Notes: generated by a model from the letters alone, not told the origin. Counted from the stretch's first letter, positions 43,044 through 53,503 are shown. The stretch is DNA of 64,000 bases from Nitrospirillum amazonense (GCF_007828045.1 NZ_VITN01000006.1:62001-126000), one strand, 5' to 3'. A program made the numbers and translations.

Positions 43044-43525
43044 CGGCGGGGCGGACGGTGAGATGTCAAATAAAAATCCCATAAAATTGTAGATAAACCT
43101 GCCGTCCTTCGCACCGCTGACTAAGCCTCCCCTTCCGCGCAGACCAACCGCCATACCCGTTGCGTCGGGAATATTCAAAATGCCGTATTTGCCATATGGC
43201 AAAAGCATTGCCCGCACTAAAACAATGGGATACTCTTGATATAGATTCAAACTGCTTCGCGGCATTTGCCCCGATCTGGGGCATGACTGGCCGGCACAAT
43301 AACCATTTCCGCCCCAATGGGCTTCCGGCACTCGTATGTGGTCCGGGGCCTGGAGAGGGCCAGCTTCCCGAAGTATTGGGAACTGTGGTAGCGGCGCCGA
43401 CCCATGTCGAGATACCGCGGGCGGGGGCAAGGCGACGGGGCCTTTATCCCGAACGTCTGGCGTCGGCGCCAATACGTCCTATTCATTAGGCGGAGTGCCG
43501 GGCCTGCTTTATTTGGGGGGCGAGT
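43044..43525. other. Intergenic region with a perfect 16-bp palindrome
   Basis: No gene is well supported. TTTGCCATATGGCAAA at 43188-43203 is an exact palindrome in an AT-rich patch and is a candidate operator. Reading frames on both strands here have unusual composition and no ribosome site. The right end leads into the GGGGGG ribosome site of the next small gene. Confidence 0.5.
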
Positions 43526-43777
43526 GTGGGCTTCTCTCTTTTCCGCCGGTCGCGCCTGGACGATCCGTTGCAGGTTGGCGCGCAGTATCGTCGGGTCGTT
43601 TCCGGCAGCGTGACGGAAACGGCGGAGGTCCTGACCATCACCACGGATAGTTTCCACATCCCGCACGTGCGCTTCATGGTGCGCAACAACCTGCCCGAGG
43701 GCAGCTGCGCCCCGGACCAGCGTACCCTGTCGGCCGAAAGCTTCAGCCGCCTGTTCAACGAGCGGGTCGCCAGCTGA
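43526..43777 (+). CDS. Small conserved-looking hypothetical protein
   Basis: The 83-residue protein starts at GTG 43526, six bases after GGGGGG. It has a basic start (GFSLFRRSRLDDPLQVGAQY), a beta-rich centre (VTETAEVLTITTDSFHIPHV, then RFMVRNN) and the end SAESFSRLFNERVAS. No signal peptide is seen. I do not recognise the family, but composition and third-position GC look like a real gene. Confidence 0.62.
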   Translation: MGFSLFRRSRLDDPLQVGAQYRRVVSGSVTETAEVLTITTDSFHIPHVRFMVRNNLPEGSCAPDQRTLSAESFSRLFNERVAS

Positions 43778-44034
43778 CGGCGGCAGCCTGCCCCGACGGG
43801 CCCACACCCCTTCCGGCGGAACCGTCCTTTCCAACCCGGCCCCACCCAGGCCAGGCACCCTTCAGGTCATCACCAGGCCGGCGGTGGACAGGGTCGGGAG
43901 GGCCCCACCGAACCGGCCGCATGTTACTAACCGGAGGTGGTAGTCCCCGGGAACGGCCTGGAACAGTTAGTGGAATCCCCCATATCGTCCACTTGGGCTA
44001 CTCTCGCTGGTGGCCAGGCCGGCTGGCATTTCGC

Positions 44035-44046
44035 CATACCGGTATG
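44035..44046. promoter_or_regulatory. 12-bp palindrome upstream of the hybrid kinase gene
   Basis: CATACCGGTATG is a perfect palindrome 29 bases before the kinase start. It may be an operator. The rest of the 298-bp gap (43778-44075) shows no other clear element. Confidence 0.4.
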
Positions 44047-44075
44047 CCTCCAAAGGCGTGTCAGGGACGGTCGGT

Positions 44076-45989
44076 ATGGGATGGAAAGACGCGATGTCCT
44101 CTGAGGCGGCCCCGGTGAGGCCGGCGCCCATTCCGGACGCGCCTTCCGCCTCGGCTCCGTTCCCTCCCGTGACCTTCACCGGCTCTGTGGGCGACCTGGT
44201 GGATCTGGTCCAGGCCTTGTCCTTTTGCCGCGACGTGCCCAGCGTCATGGCCGTGGTGCGCCTGGCGGCCAGGGCGCTGAGCGGCGCCGACGGCGTCACC
44301 TTCGTCCTGCGCGATGGCGACCTGTGCCACTACGCGGATGAGGATGCCATCGGCCCCCTGTGGAAGGGCCGGCGCTTCCCCTTGTCCACCTGCATTTCCG
44401 GCTGGGTCATGCTGAACCGCCAGCCGGCGGTCATTCCCGACATCTACCAGGATGATCGCATTCCCCATGACGCTTACCGCCCCACCTTCGTGAAAAGCCT
44501 GGTGATGGTGCCGGTGCGCGCGGATGAGCCGGTGGCCGCCATCGGCGCCTATTGGGCCACGGTGGGCATGCCGAAGGCGGAGGAGGTGGCGTTGCTGCAG
44601 GCGGTCGCCCATTCCACCGCCGTGGCCCTGACCAACGTCCAGCTTTACGAGTCGCTTCGCGCCGCCGTGGCCGAAAGCCAGGCGCGGGCGGATGAGGCGG
44701 AAAGGGCCAACCGCGCCAAGTCCGTCTTCCTGGCGGCGATCAGCCATGATTTGCGCCAGCCGCTGCAGACCATGCGGCTTTACCACAACATGCTGAGCGA
44801 GCGGGCGGCCAACGGCCGCGCCGCCGTCGCGGTCGGCGCCGGCGGCCTCCCCAACGCGGCGCCCGCCAACGGTCTTGCCACCGCGCTGGACCGCAAGCTC
44901 ATCGGCGGCATGGGTGAGGCGCTGTCGGCGGGGGAGGAACTGCTGCGCGCCCTGCTGGACGTGTCGGTGCTGGATGCCGGCACGGTGACGGCGAACCCGC
45001 AGCGCTTCGGCCTGGGGGCGATGGTGGCCGGCCTGGTCAGCGCCGTCCGGGGCGATGCCGAGAAGGCGGGGGTGGAGATCCGCCTGCGCACGGCCGCCAA
45101 GACCGGCCCGCAGGCGGCGCTGGATGTGGCGGATACCGATCCCGTCCTGCTGAAATGCGTCCTGCGCAACCTGCTGACGAACGCCATCCGCTACACCGGC
45201 CGGGGCGGACGCGTCCTGGTTTCCACCCGCCGCCGGGGCCGATCCATGCTGGTCCAGGTGTGGGATACCGGCGTGGGCATCGCCGCCGATCAACTGGGCA
45301 CGGTGTTCGAGGATTTCGTCCAGCTGAACAATCCCGAGCGGGACCGGACCAAGGGCCTGGGACTGGGGCTGGGCATCGTTCGCCGCATGGCCCGCCTGTT
45401 GGGCACCAGCGTCACCGTGCGCTCGCGGCCGGGCCGCGGCTCCGTCTTCTCGGTCCTGGTGCCGTGCGCGCCAGCGGCCGCGGGGGCGGCGGCCGACCCC
45501 GCCACTCCCGACGGTCTTCTGCCCTTCCCCCGCGATGGCCAGCGCCCGGCCCAGCGCGCGAGCGACCCGCGTACCATCCTGGCGGTGGAGGACGACGCCC
45601 TGCAGCGCATGGCCCTGGGCGCCATCATTGAAAGTTGGGGCTATCGCGTCATCACCGCCGCCGGGTCCGACGACGCCCTGGCCGCCCTGCGCGATGCCGT
45701 GCGCCTGCCGGGCCTGGTGATCAGCGACTTCCGCTTGCCCGGTCCCCTCAACGGCGTGCAACTGGTGGCCCGCTTAGGCAACGAGGTGCGGCGCCATCTG
45801 CCCGGCATCATCGTCACCGGCGACACCGACCCCGCCCGCATCCAGGAGGCGTCGGCCACCGGCTGCGTCCTGATTCACAAGCCCTACCTGCCCGAGGTGC
45901 TGCGTGCCGCCATTGAGGAGGCACTGCGCGGGGTGGACGAGGGGGGATCCCAAGCGGGGGATGGGCAGGCGGGGGCGCTGGACGCCTGA
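44076..45989 (+). CDS. Cytoplasmic GAF hybrid histidine kinase with receiver domain
   Basis: The 637-residue protein has no membrane segment. It has a GAF domain at about 35-190 (DGVTFVLRDGDLCHYADEDA, STCISGWVML), a HisKA at about 215-310 with FLAAISHDLRQPLQTMRLYH, an HATPase at about 310-465 with LLTNAIRYTG, WDTGVGI and GLGLGLGIVRRM, and a C-terminal REC at about 495-620 with ILAVEDDALQRMALG and LVISDFRLPG. The start is uncertain: ATG 44076 or ATG 44094. The ligand of the GAF domain is unknown. Confidence 0.85.
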   Translation: MGWKDAMSSEAAPVRPAPIPDAPSASAPFPPVTFTGSVGDLVDLVQALSFCRDVPSVMAVVRLAARALSGADGVTFVLRDGDLCHYADEDAIGPLWKGRRFPLSTCISGWVMLNRQPAVIPDIYQDDRIPHDAYRPTFVKSLVMVPVRADEPVAAIGAYWATVGMPKAEEVALLQAVAHSTAVALTNVQLYESLRAAVAESQARADEAERANRAKSVFLAAISHDLRQPLQTMRLYHNMLSERAANGRAAVAVGAGGLPNAAPANGLATALDRKLIGGMGEALSAGEELLRALLDVSVLDAGTVTANPQRFGLGAMVAGLVSAVRGDAEKAGVEIRLRTAAKTGPQAALDVADTDPVLLKCVLRNLLTNAIRYTGRGGRVLVSTRRRGRSMLVQVWDTGVGIAADQLGTVFEDFVQLNNPERDRTKGLGLGLGIVRRMARLLGTSVTVRSRPGRGSVFSVLVPCAPAAAGAAADPATPDGLLPFPRDGQRPAQRASDPRTILAVEDDALQRMALGAIIESWGYRVITAAGSDDALAALRDAVRLPGLVISDFRLPGPLNGVQLVARLGNEVRRHLPGIIVTGDTDPARIQEASATGCVLIHKPYLPEVLRAAIEEALRGVDEGGSQAGDGQAGALDA

Positions 45990-46150
45990 CGGCCCCCCTG
46001 CGGCGAAACGGCGCCAAAATTTTCAAGGGGCAGATTTTTAAATACCGGACTTCAGGCCCAGTGCGGCCGGGTCTATAACCCTGGGCAATGATCGGGCACC
46101 GCTTCCCCTCCGTGGCGGCGCGCGCCCCGCCCTTAGGGAAGAACCACGGT

Positions 46151-48499
46151 ATGCCCGACGCCGCCTCGACCGTTACGGCCGCCCCGGCCGACAAGATCCG
46201 CCTGCTGGAGGCGCTGGAGCGCAAGGTGCTCTGGCTGTCGGCCTGGACCATCCACAACGCCAATCACGTCCGCCCCTCCCGCGACGGGTTGAAGGTAGGT
46301 GGCCACCAGGCCTCCAGCGCCTCGCTGGCCAGCATCATGACGGCGCTGTACTTCGACGTCCTGCGGCCGCAGGACCGGGTGGCGGTGAAGCCGCACGCCA
46401 GCCCCGTCTTCCACGCCATTCAGTACATGCTGGGCCGCCAGACGCGGGAAAAGCTGGAGCGCTTCCGCGCCCTGGGCGGGGCGCAGAGCTACCCCTCGCG
46501 CACCAAGGACACGGAAGACGTTGATTTTTCGACCGGTTCGGTCGGCCTTGGGGTGGCGGTCACCGCCTTCGCCTCGCTGGTGCAGGACTATGTGCGCTTG
46601 AAGGGGCTGTCGGACCAGCCGGAGGGCCGCATGGTCGCCCTGGTGGGCGACGCCGAGATGGACGAGGGCAACGTCTTCGAAGCCATGCTGGAGGGGTGGA
46701 AGCACGACCTGCGCAACACCTGGTGGATCATCGACTACAACCGCCAAAGCCTGGACAGCGTGGTGTCGGACCGGCTGTGGGTGCCCATCGAGGGCATGTT
46801 CCGCTCCCTGGACTGGAACGTGCAGATCCTGAAGTACGGCAAGAAGCTGGAGGCCGCGTTCGCGCAAGAGGGCGGCGACGCCCTGCGCCGATGGATCGAC
46901 ACCTGCCCCAACCAGCTCTATTCCGCCCTGACCTTCAAGGGCGGGGCCGCCTGGCGCGAGGCGCTGACCCACGATTTGGGCGACACGCGCGGCATCCGGC
47001 ACATCCTGGACGCCCATGACGACGCGGCCCTGGGCAGCCTCATGACCAATCTGGCCGGCCATGACCTGCCCACCCTGCTGGAAACCTTCCACGGCGCCAC
47101 CGACGACCGCCCGGCCTGTTTCATCGCCTATACGGTCAAGGGCCGGGGCCTGCCCTTCCAGGGGCACAAGGACAACCATTCCGGCCTGATGAATCCCGAC
47201 CAGATGGCCGCCTTCAAGGCCGCCTGCGGGCTGGCCGACGGCCAGGAATGGGACCGTCACGCCGGCCTGGACATCGACCCGGCGGCGCTGGACGCCTTCC
47301 TGGCGGAGGTGCCCTTCGCGCAGGGTACGGGTGCAGGCAAGGGCAGCCGCCGCCTGAAGGGCGCCGTCGTCCCGGTGCCGCCCGCCCTGGCGGTGGACCT
47401 GGGCGCCCGCATGTCCACGCAGGAGGGCTTCGGCAAGATTTTGGGTGAGATCGCCAAGGGCGATGACGACCTGGCCGCCCGCATCGTCACCACCTCCCCC
47501 GATGTCACCGTCTCCACCAACCTGGGCCCCTGGGTGAACCGGCGCGGCTTGTTTGCCCGCACCGAGACGCAGGACATCTTCCGCGAACAGAAGGTGGTCT
47601 CCGCCCAGCGCTGGCACGGCGCGCCCGGCGGCCAGCACATCGAGCTGGGCATCGCAGAGCACAACCTGTTCCTCATGCTGGCGGCCCTGGGCCTCAGCCA
47701 TGACCTGTTCGGCGCCCGGCTGCTGCCCATCGGCACGCTCTACGACCCCTTCATCAAGCGCGGCCTGGACGCCATGAACTACGCGGCCTACCAGGACGCC
47801 CGCTTCATGGTGGTGGCCACCCCCTCGGGCGTCACCCTGGCGCCGGAGGGTGGGGCGCACCAGTCCATCGCCACGCCGCTGATCGGCATGGGCCTGCCCA
47901 ACGTTTCCAGCTATGAGCCCGCCTATGTCGATGAGCTGGCGGCCATCATGGCCTGGGGTTTCGACCACATGCAGCGGCCGGACGGCGGTTCCCTTTACCT
48001 GCGCCTCACCACCCGCCAGGTGGACCAGCCCAAGCGGGAGCGGGGCCTGGATCGCGACGCCGTCATCGCGGGCGGGTACTGGCTGCGCCCGCCGGCGCCG
48101 GACGCGGAGTTCGCCATCGTCTATTGCGGCGCCTTGGCGCCCGAGGCGCTGGAGGCACATGCCCAGGTGCTGGAGGACTGCCCCGGCGCCGGCCTGCTGG
48201 CCGTGACCTCCCCCGACCGGCTGCACGCCGGCTGGACGGCGGCGCAACGGGAGGGCAAGGGCGGCGACGCCCATGTCCACCGCCTGCTGTCGGTCCTGCC
48301 GGCCGGTGCCAAGCTGGTGACCGTCGTCGACGGTCACCCCGCCACCCTATCCTGGCTGGGCTCGGTGCGCGGCCAGACCGTGGCGGCCCTGGGGGTGGAG
48401 ACGTTCGGCCAGTCCGCCGACATCCCTGACCTGTACCGGGTCCAGGGCCTGGACGCCGACGCCATCGTCGATGCCTGCGCCAAGGTCTTGCTGGGATAG
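46151..48499 (+). CDS. Transketolase-family enzyme (AceE-like, thiamine diphosphate)
   Basis: The 782-residue protein has an N-terminal ThDP domain with GHQASSASLASIMTALYFDV and the Mg/ThDP motif GDAEMDEGNVFEAMLEGW..N. A central pyrimidine-binding domain contains HIELGIAEHNLFLMLAALGL, and a C-terminal transketolase domain follows. The GDAEMDE form and overall length resemble the homodimeric pyruvate dehydrogenase E1 (AceE, GDGEMDE) more than pentose-phosphate transketolase. Substrate (pyruvate, another 2-oxo acid or a sugar) is undecided. It has no E2/E3 neighbours. Confidence 0.85.
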   Translation: MPDAASTVTAAPADKIRLLEALERKVLWLSAWTIHNANHVRPSRDGLKVGGHQASSASLASIMTALYFDVLRPQDRVAVKPHASPVFHAIQYMLGRQTREKLERFRALGGAQSYPSRTKDTEDVDFSTGSVGLGVAVTAFASLVQDYVRLKGLSDQPEGRMVALVGDAEMDEGNVFEAMLEGWKHDLRNTWWIIDYNRQSLDSVVSDRLWVPIEGMFRSLDWNVQILKYGKKLEAAFAQEGGDALRRWIDTCPNQLYSALTFKGGAAWREALTHDLGDTRGIRHILDAHDDAALGSLMTNLAGHDLPTLLETFHGATDDRPACFIAYTVKGRGLPFQGHKDNHSGLMNPDQMAAFKAACGLADGQEWDRHAGLDIDPAALDAFLAEVPFAQGTGAGKGSRRLKGAVVPVPPALAVDLGARMSTQEGFGKILGEIAKGDDDLAARIVTTSPDVTVSTNLGPWVNRRGLFARTETQDIFREQKVVSAQRWHGAPGGQHIELGIAEHNLFLMLAALGLSHDLFGARLLPIGTLYDPFIKRGLDAMNYAAYQDARFMVVATPSGVTLAPEGGAHQSIATPLIGMGLPNVSSYEPAYVDELAAIMAWGFDHMQRPDGGSLYLRLTTRQVDQPKRERGLDRDAVIAGGYWLRPPAPDAEFAIVYCGALAPEALEAHAQVLEDCPGAGLLAVTSPDRLHAGWTAAQREGKGGDAHVHRLLSVLPAGAKLVTVVDGHPATLSWLGSVRGQTVAALGVETFGQSADIPDLYRVQGLDADAIVDACAKVLLG

Positions 48500-48509
48500 G
48501 TAAAGAGAG

Positions 48510-48547
48510 GGGAGCCGCCGGCCTGAGGTTCCGCGCCGGTGGCTCCC
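48510..48547. terminator. Terminator-like hairpin between convergent genes
   Basis: GGGAGCCGCCGGC (48510-48522) pairs with GCCGGTGGCTCCC (48535-48547), with one G-U pair and a 12-base loop. No strong T-run follows on either strand. It may serve both the transketolase and the GNAT gene. Confidence 0.5.
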
Positions 48548-48553
48548 GGCCCC

Positions 48554-49258
48554 TCAAAATTCTCCCAGCGCCTTGATCTGAGTCCCGTCGCTGGTGAAGT
48601 TCTCCGGCGCGAGCCAGGCCGCCAAACGCTGGCGGCGCGCGGGCCATTCCGCATCCAGAATGGAAAAGACGTTGCTGTCCCAGTTGCGGCCCTTCAGCCA
48701 CAGGGTCTGGCGCAGCAGCCCCTCATGGGTGAAGCCATAGCGCAGGGCCGCCTTGACGGAGGCGACATTGGGCGGGCCGCAGCGCCATTCCAGGCGGCGG
48801 TAGCCCGATTGGCCCGCCCCTTGGCCCAGCGCGTAGTCGATCAGCAGGAACACGCCCTCCGTCCCCGTCACCTTGCGGCTGAGGAGGGGGCCGTAGACCA
48901 GGCCCATTTCCACCGTTCCCATGTCGGGGTTGGCGTTCAGCAGCAGCAGCAGGCCGGCGGCCACCGGCGCGCCGCCCGTCTTGTCCATCACCGCGTACAT
49001 GGTCTGCCCCGGCCGGGGCAGGCGGTCGCGCAGCCACTGGGTGAAGGCCGCCTCGTCCGTGAAGGGGCCGCCGGGAATGTGGTCCCACAGGCCGGCGTGC
49101 CGGCCGATCGCCAGCCACAGTCCCTGCGCGTGACGGTCCAGGTCGATCCGTTCCAGATCCACCGTCCGGCCGGGCAGCCGGTCGGCGGTCAGGGCAGGGC
49201 GGGGCAGGTCGGGGGTGAGGGGCGGCGGCGATGGGGCGGTCATGGTGGCGGCGGTCAT
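48554..49258 (-). CDS. GNAT family N-acetyltransferase (RimJ/RimL type)
   Basis: The 234-residue protein has ERIDLDRHAQGLWLAIGRHA, a VEMGLVYGPLL strand, GVFLLIDYALGQ and the RimJ/L-like YRRLEWRCGPPNVASVKAAL followed by YGFTHEGLLRQTLWLKGRN. The last motif marks N-terminal or amino-acid acetyltransferases of the RimJ/RimL group. ATG 49258 is preferred; ATG 49243 is in frame. The substrate is not evident. Confidence 0.85.
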   Translation of the reverse strand: MTAATMTAPSPPPLTPDLPRPALTADRLPGRTVDLERIDLDRHAQGLWLAIGRHAGLWDHIPGGPFTDEAAFTQWLRDRLPRPGQTMYAVMDKTGGAPVAAGLLLLLNANPDMGTVEMGLVYGPLLSRKVTGTEGVFLLIDYALGQGAGQSGYRRLEWRCGPPNVASVKAALRYGFTHEGLLRQTLWLKGRNWDSNVFSILDAEWPARRQRLAAWLAPENFTSDGTQIKALGEF

Positions 49259-49627
49259 GCGGCGGGGAACCTCGGTTGGCGCGGGTAGCTTTGGGGAAGT
49301 ACAGCATAACAAGCACTTCGTTGCCGCCGATAGCCGGCTTCATGGGGTGATTGCTCCATGAGTTCCGGAATGGCCGCCACTTTCGGTCTGGCCGGCGGGG
49401 CTGGCCGGCGGGGCTGACCGGTGGGGCGGGCGGCGCTCGGCCCTTTGATAGGCTCCACCCTTGGCCTAGATTCCTATTTACGCGGGTGCGCGGGTGCTAT
49501 AGATCGGACGGCGCCTGGAAGGATCCGGGCGCTATTCCCATGCCTATTCCCTATTGGCGCCGCCGGCGCCGGTGGGGACTGGCTCTCGGGAAGGGGCGTC
49601 CAAGCGATCCTAGAGCCGGGTTTGGCC
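49259..49627. other. Intergenic region before tRNA-Leu
   Basis: No gene is supported. A tandem GGCCGGCGGGGCT duplication occurs around 49389-49417. A possible -10 TATAGA lies at 49498-49503, with only poor -35 candidates (TATTTA at 49475-49480). It probably holds the promoter of tRNA-Leu and perhaps of tig. Confidence 0.4.
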
Positions 49628-49712
49628 GCGGGCGTGGCGGAACTGGTAGACGCGCCGGATTTAGGTTCCGGTGACGAAAGTCGTGGGGGTTCGAGTCCCT
49701 TCGCCCGCACCA
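49628..49712 (+). tRNA. tRNA-Leu (TAG)
   Basis: The 85-nt class II tRNA has acceptor GCGGGCG pairing with CGCCCGC, the anticodon arm CCGGA-TTTAGGT-TCCGG, a long variable arm, a T arm with GGTTCGAGTCC, and an encoded CCA. Confidence 0.97.
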
Positions 49713-49820
49713 AGCACGAGATATCAACCCAACCGCCCGTGGTCCGTCCGGCCCCGGGCACCCAGGGGCCGGGAACGCCGGCATCCGGGGCCGATCAAAG
49801 AGACAGGTTCGAATAGTCCC

Positions 49821-51161
49821 ATGAACATCACCGAGACCAGCACCGAAGGCCTGCGCCGCGAATACACGGTCGTCATCCCCGCCGCCGACGTGGCCGGCCG
49901 CGTGGACGCCCAGTTGAAGGAAATTGGCAAGACGGTGCGCATGCCGGGCTTCCGCCCGGGCAAGGTGCCGATGTCGGTGCTGAAGCAGCGCTATGGGCAG
50001 TCGGTGATGGGTGAGGTGCTGGACAAGGCCATGTCCGACAGCGCCGCCAAGGTGGTCGAGCAGCACAGCCTGCGTCCCGCCCTGCAGCCCAAGGTCGAGA
50101 TCGTGAAGTTCGAGGTCGAGAACGCCGCCAGCGACCTGGAGTTCAAGCTGGCCTACGAGGTGTTGCCGGAATTCGAGCCCGCCGACCTCAGCGGCGTCGC
50201 CATCGAGAAGCCGGTGGTCGAGATCACCGACGAGCAGGTGGACGAGGCCGTGGGCCGCATCGCCGCCGGCCGCAAGACCTCCGCGCCGCTGACCGAGGAC
50301 CGTCCGGCCGCCAAGGGCGACATCGTCGTCATCGACTTCGACGGTTCGGTCGACGGTGAGAAGCGCCCGGGCATGAAGGGCGAAGGCCATGAGCTGGAGC
50401 TGGGCTCCGGCAGCTTCATCGATACCTTCGAGGAACAGCTGGAGGGCACCCGCGCCGGTGACCACCGCACCGTCAACGTCACCTTCCCCGAGGGCTACCA
50501 CGCCGCCGAGCTGGCCGGTAAGGCCGCCGTGTTCGAGGTGGACGTGAAGGAAGTGAAGCAGGCGGTCGAGGCGACCATCGACGACGAGTTCGCCAAGGGC
50601 CTGGGCTTTGACGACCTGGCCGCGCTGAAGACCGTGATCCGGGATCGCCTGGGCGGCGACTACACCGTCATGAGCCGCCTGCGCGCCAAGCGCGCTCTGC
50701 TGGACCAGCTGGCCGAGCTGCACAGCTTCGAGGTGCCGCAGGGCATGGTCGATATCGAGTTCGACCAGATCTGGAAGCGCCTGCAGGACGAGCTGAAGGC
50801 CGGCGACGCGGGCGAGGACGCCGGCAAGGACGAGGAGGAGCTCCGGAAGGAGTACCGCGACATCGCCGTCCGGCGTGTTCGTTTGGGGCTGGTCCTTTCC
50901 GAGATCGGTCAGAAGAACAATATAACGGTGGCGAGGGAAGAGCTGAACCAGGCCGTGCTGGCCGAGGTGCGGCGCTACCCGGGCCAGGAGCGTGAGGTTT
51001 TCGACTTCTTCAAGAACAACCCCCAGGCGGTGGAAAGCCTGCGGGCCCCGGTTTTTGAAGACAAGGTTGTCGACTTCATCCTGGGACAGGTTAAGGTGAC
51101 GGAGAAGCCCGTGTCGGCTGAAGAGCTGATGCAGGACCCCGATGAGGAAGAGGCGGCCTAA
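49821..51161 (+). CDS. tig: Trigger factor
   Basis: The 446-residue ribosome-associated chaperone and prolyl isomerase has an N-terminal ribosome-binding domain with the signature [17 protein letters not shown] (about 44-60). A PPIase domain follows (about 150-245; [35 protein letters not shown]). The helical C-terminal arm ends in acidic residues. ATG 49821 lies 108 bases after tRNA-Leu. It begins the tig-clpP-clpX-lon-hupB cluster typical of proteobacteria. Confidence 0.97.
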   Translation: MNITETSTEGLRREYTVVIPAADVAGRVDAQLKEIGKTVRMPGFRPGKVPMSVLKQRYGQSVMGEVLDKAMSDSAAKVVEQHSLRPALQPKVEIVKFEVENAASDLEFKLAYEVLPEFEPADLSGVAIEKPVVEITDEQVDEAVGRIAAGRKTSAPLTEDRPAAKGDIVVIDFDGSVDGEKRPGMKGEGHELELGSGSFIDTFEEQLEGTRAGDHRTVNVTFPEGYHAAELAGKAAVFEVDVKEVKQAVEATIDDEFAKGLGFDDLAALKTVIRDRLGGDYTVMSRLRAKRALLDQLAELHSFEVPQGMVDIEFDQIWKRLQDELKAGDAGEDAGKDEEELRKEYRDIAVRRVRLGLVLSEIGQKNNITVAREELNQAVLAEVRRYPGQEREVFDFFKNNPQAVESLRAPVFEDKVVDFILGQVKVTEKPVSAEELMQDPDEEEAA

Positions 51162-51292
51162 GGTCGCGTCTCCCGTCTTCGGTTTCTGACGGGCCTCGGT
51201 ATTCAAACGGAATGGGGGAGGGATCGTCCCTCCCCCGGACCGGCAACGGGCCCGGGGATGGCCCCCGGGTCGGACGCAGCGCTGGAGCAGGC

Positions 51293-51928
51293 ATGATCGA
51301 CTTTGAGCCGCAGATGAACACGCTGGTCCCCATGGTGGTCGAGCAGACCAATCGGGGTGAGCGCGCCTACGACATCTATTCGCGCCTGTTGAAGGAACGG
51401 ATCATCTTCCTCGTCGGTGGCGTGAACGACGCGGTGTCCAGCCTGATCTGCGCCCAGCTTCTGTTCCTGGAAGCGGAAAACCCGACGAAGGAAATCTCCT
51501 TCTACATCAATTCGCCGGGCGGCATCGTGACCTCGGGCCTGGCGATCTACGACACCATGCAGTACATCCGCTGCCCGGTGGCGACCCTGTGCATCGGCCA
51601 GGCGGCCTCCATGGGCTCGCTGCTGCTGGCGGGCGGCTCCGAGGGCCGGCGCTACTCGCTGCCCAACAGCCGCATCATGATCCATCAGCCCTCCGGCGGC
51701 GCCCAGGGCCAGGCGGCGGACATCGAAATCCAGGCGCGCGAGATCCTGAAGATCCGGCACCGCCTCAATGAAATCTACGTGCGCCACACCGGCCAGCCGA
51801 TCGACAAGATCGAGCGGGCGATGGAGCGTGACAACTTCATGACCGCGGACGAGGCCAAGGCGTTCGGTCTGATCGACGACGTCATCGCCACCCGTCCCGG
51901 CGCCGGCGGGACCGCCCAGGCGGCCTAA
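51293..51928 (+). CDS. clpP: ATP-dependent Clp protease proteolytic subunit
   Basis: The 211-residue serine protease forms the double heptamer used by ClpX. The catalytic triad is S106 ([11 protein letters not shown]), H131 ([10 protein letters not shown]) and D180 ([11 protein letters not shown]). The N-terminus [20 protein letters not shown] matches mature ClpP, with a short propeptide. ATG 51293 is chosen; an in-frame upstream start at 51212 would add unrelated sequence. Confidence 0.98.
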   Translation: MIDFEPQMNTLVPMVVEQTNRGERAYDIYSRLLKERIIFLVGGVNDAVSSLICAQLLFLEAENPTKEISFYINSPGGIVTSGLAIYDTMQYIRCPVATLCIGQAASMGSLLLAGGSEGRRYSLPNSRIMIHQPSGGAQGQAADIEIQAREILKIRHRLNEIYVRHTGQPIDKIERAMERDNFMTADEAKAFGLIDDVIATRPGAGGTAQAA

Positions 51929-52193
51929 GGTGCCAACGGTTTAGCGTCCGGGCTCCGGCGGGACTGACCTTCCGCCGGAACGCCCCACCGGGATACCCCG
52001 GTATGGGTGTTCGGACACGAAGAGACACACGGGGGGTTGAAAGCCCAGCGTTCCGTGGTGTTGAATGGGCAGGCAGTGGCGGGTGAGCGGTGTTTCATCC
52101 CCTTGTCCCGCCGGCCGATCCCGGGAGGATCGGGCCCCGGTTCCGTCATCGTGATGGCTCCGGGTGACTGTCCCGGTGATGTACGGAGCTTTT
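51929..52193. other. clpP-clpX spacer
   Basis: The 265-bp spacer holds two small hairpins: TCCGGCGG/CCGCCGGA at 51954-51979, and ACCGGG/CCCGGT at 51987-52002. Neither has a T-run. TTGAAAGCCC near 52037 could be part of a heat-shock promoter, but no matching -10 is clear. Confidence 0.35.
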
Positions 52194-53459
52194 ATGACCA
52201 AGTCGACCGGCAGCGATTCGAAGAATACCCTCTACTGCTCCTTCTGCGGGAAGAGCCAGCACGAGGTGCGGAAGCTCATTGCCGGCCCCACGGTGTTCAT
52301 CTGCGATGAATGCGTGGAATTGTGCATGGACATCATCCGCGAAGAGAACAAGACGACGCTGGTGAAGTCCCGCGACGGCGTTCCCACCCCGCGCGACATC
52401 TGCGCGGTGCTGGATGACTACGTCATCGGGCAGAGCCACGCCAAGCGCGTGCTCTCGGTCGCCGTGCACAACCACTACAAGCGGCTGGCACACGGCACCA
52501 AGCACAGCGACGTCGAACTGGCGAAATCCAACATCCTGCTGATCGGCCCCACGGGCTGCGGCAAGACCCTGTTGGCCCAGACGCTCGCCCGCATCATCGA
52601 CGTTCCCTTCACCATGGCCGACGCCACCACGCTGACCGAAGCCGGTTACGTGGGCGAGGACGTGGAGAACATCATCCTCAAGCTGCTGCAGGCCGCTGAC
52701 TACAATGTCGAGCGGGCGCAGCGCGGCATCGTCTATATCGACGAGGTCGACAAGATCAGCCGCAAGTCCGACAACCCGTCCATCACCCGCGACGTGTCGG
52801 GCGAGGGCGTGCAGCAGGCCTTGCTGAAGATCATGGAAGGCACCGTCGCCTCCGTGCCGCCCCAGGGCGGGCGCAAGCATCCGCAGCAGGAATTCCTGCA
52901 GGTGGACACGACCAACATCCTGTTCATCTGCGGCGGCGCCTTCGCCGGTCTGGAGAAGATCATCGCCGCTCGTGGCAAGGGCACGTCCATCGGCTTCGGG
53001 GCCGATGTGAAGGGTCCGGACGACCGCCGCACGGGCGACGTGCTGCGCGAGGTGGAGCCCGAGGATCTGCTGAAGTTCGGCCTCATCCCGGAATTCGTCG
53101 GCCGTCTGCCCGTGGTGGCGACGCTGAACGATCTGGATGAGGAAGCGCTGATCGAGATCCTGACCAAGCCCAAGAACGCGCTGGTGAAGCAATATCAGCG
53201 CCTGTTCGAGATGGAGGACGTGAAGCTGTCCTTCGCCGAAGAGGCCCTGAAGTCCATCGCCAACAAGGCCATCCAGCGCAAGACCGGCGCCCGTGGCCTG
53301 CGCTCCATCATGGAGTCCATCCTGCTGGAGTCGATGTTCGATCTGCCGGGCCTGCAGGGCGTGGACGAGATCGTCATCAATGGCGAGGTGGTCGAAGGCC
53401 GCGCCCAGCCGCTGTACATCTACGCCGACCGGAAGGCGGAGGCGGCACCCGTCGCCTGA
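52194..53459 (+). CDS. clpX: ATP-dependent Clp protease ATP-binding subunit
   Basis: The 421-residue AAA+ unfoldase has an N-terminal zinc domain with [12 protein letters not shown] and ICDECVELC, Walker [16 protein letters not shown], Walker [11 protein letters not shown], sensor and pore segments ([10 protein letters not shown]), and the IGF loop GTSIGFGAD for ClpP docking. ATG 52194 has ACGGAG upstream. It forms a functional unit with clpP. Confidence 0.98.
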   Translation: MTKSTGSDSKNTLYCSFCGKSQHEVRKLIAGPTVFICDECVELCMDIIREENKTTLVKSRDGVPTPRDICAVLDDYVIGQSHAKRVLSVAVHNHYKRLAHGTKHSDVELAKSNILLIGPTGCGKTLLAQTLARIIDVPFTMADATTLTEAGYVGEDVENIILKLLQAADYNVERAQRGIVYIDEVDKISRKSDNPSITRDVSGEGVQQALLKIMEGTVASVPPQGGRKHPQQEFLQVDTTNILFICGGAFAGLEKIIAARGKGTSIGFGADVKGPDDRRTGDVLREVEPEDLLKFGLIPEFVGRLPVVATLNDLDEEALIEILTKPKNALVKQYQRLFEMEDVKLSFAEEALKSIANKAIQRKTGARGLRSIMESILLESMFDLPGLQGVDEIVINGEVVEGRAQPLYIYADRKAEAAPVA

Positions 53460-53503
53460 CGGCCCCCGTGCATCCGCGATAGCCAGTTCGGATAGTTTTG
53501 AGA

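Noticed and set aside
43066-43489. Possible genes on either strand in the gap after nnr
   Set aside because: The frames lack ribosome sites, overlap each other and contain a palindrome; their protein sequences look random.
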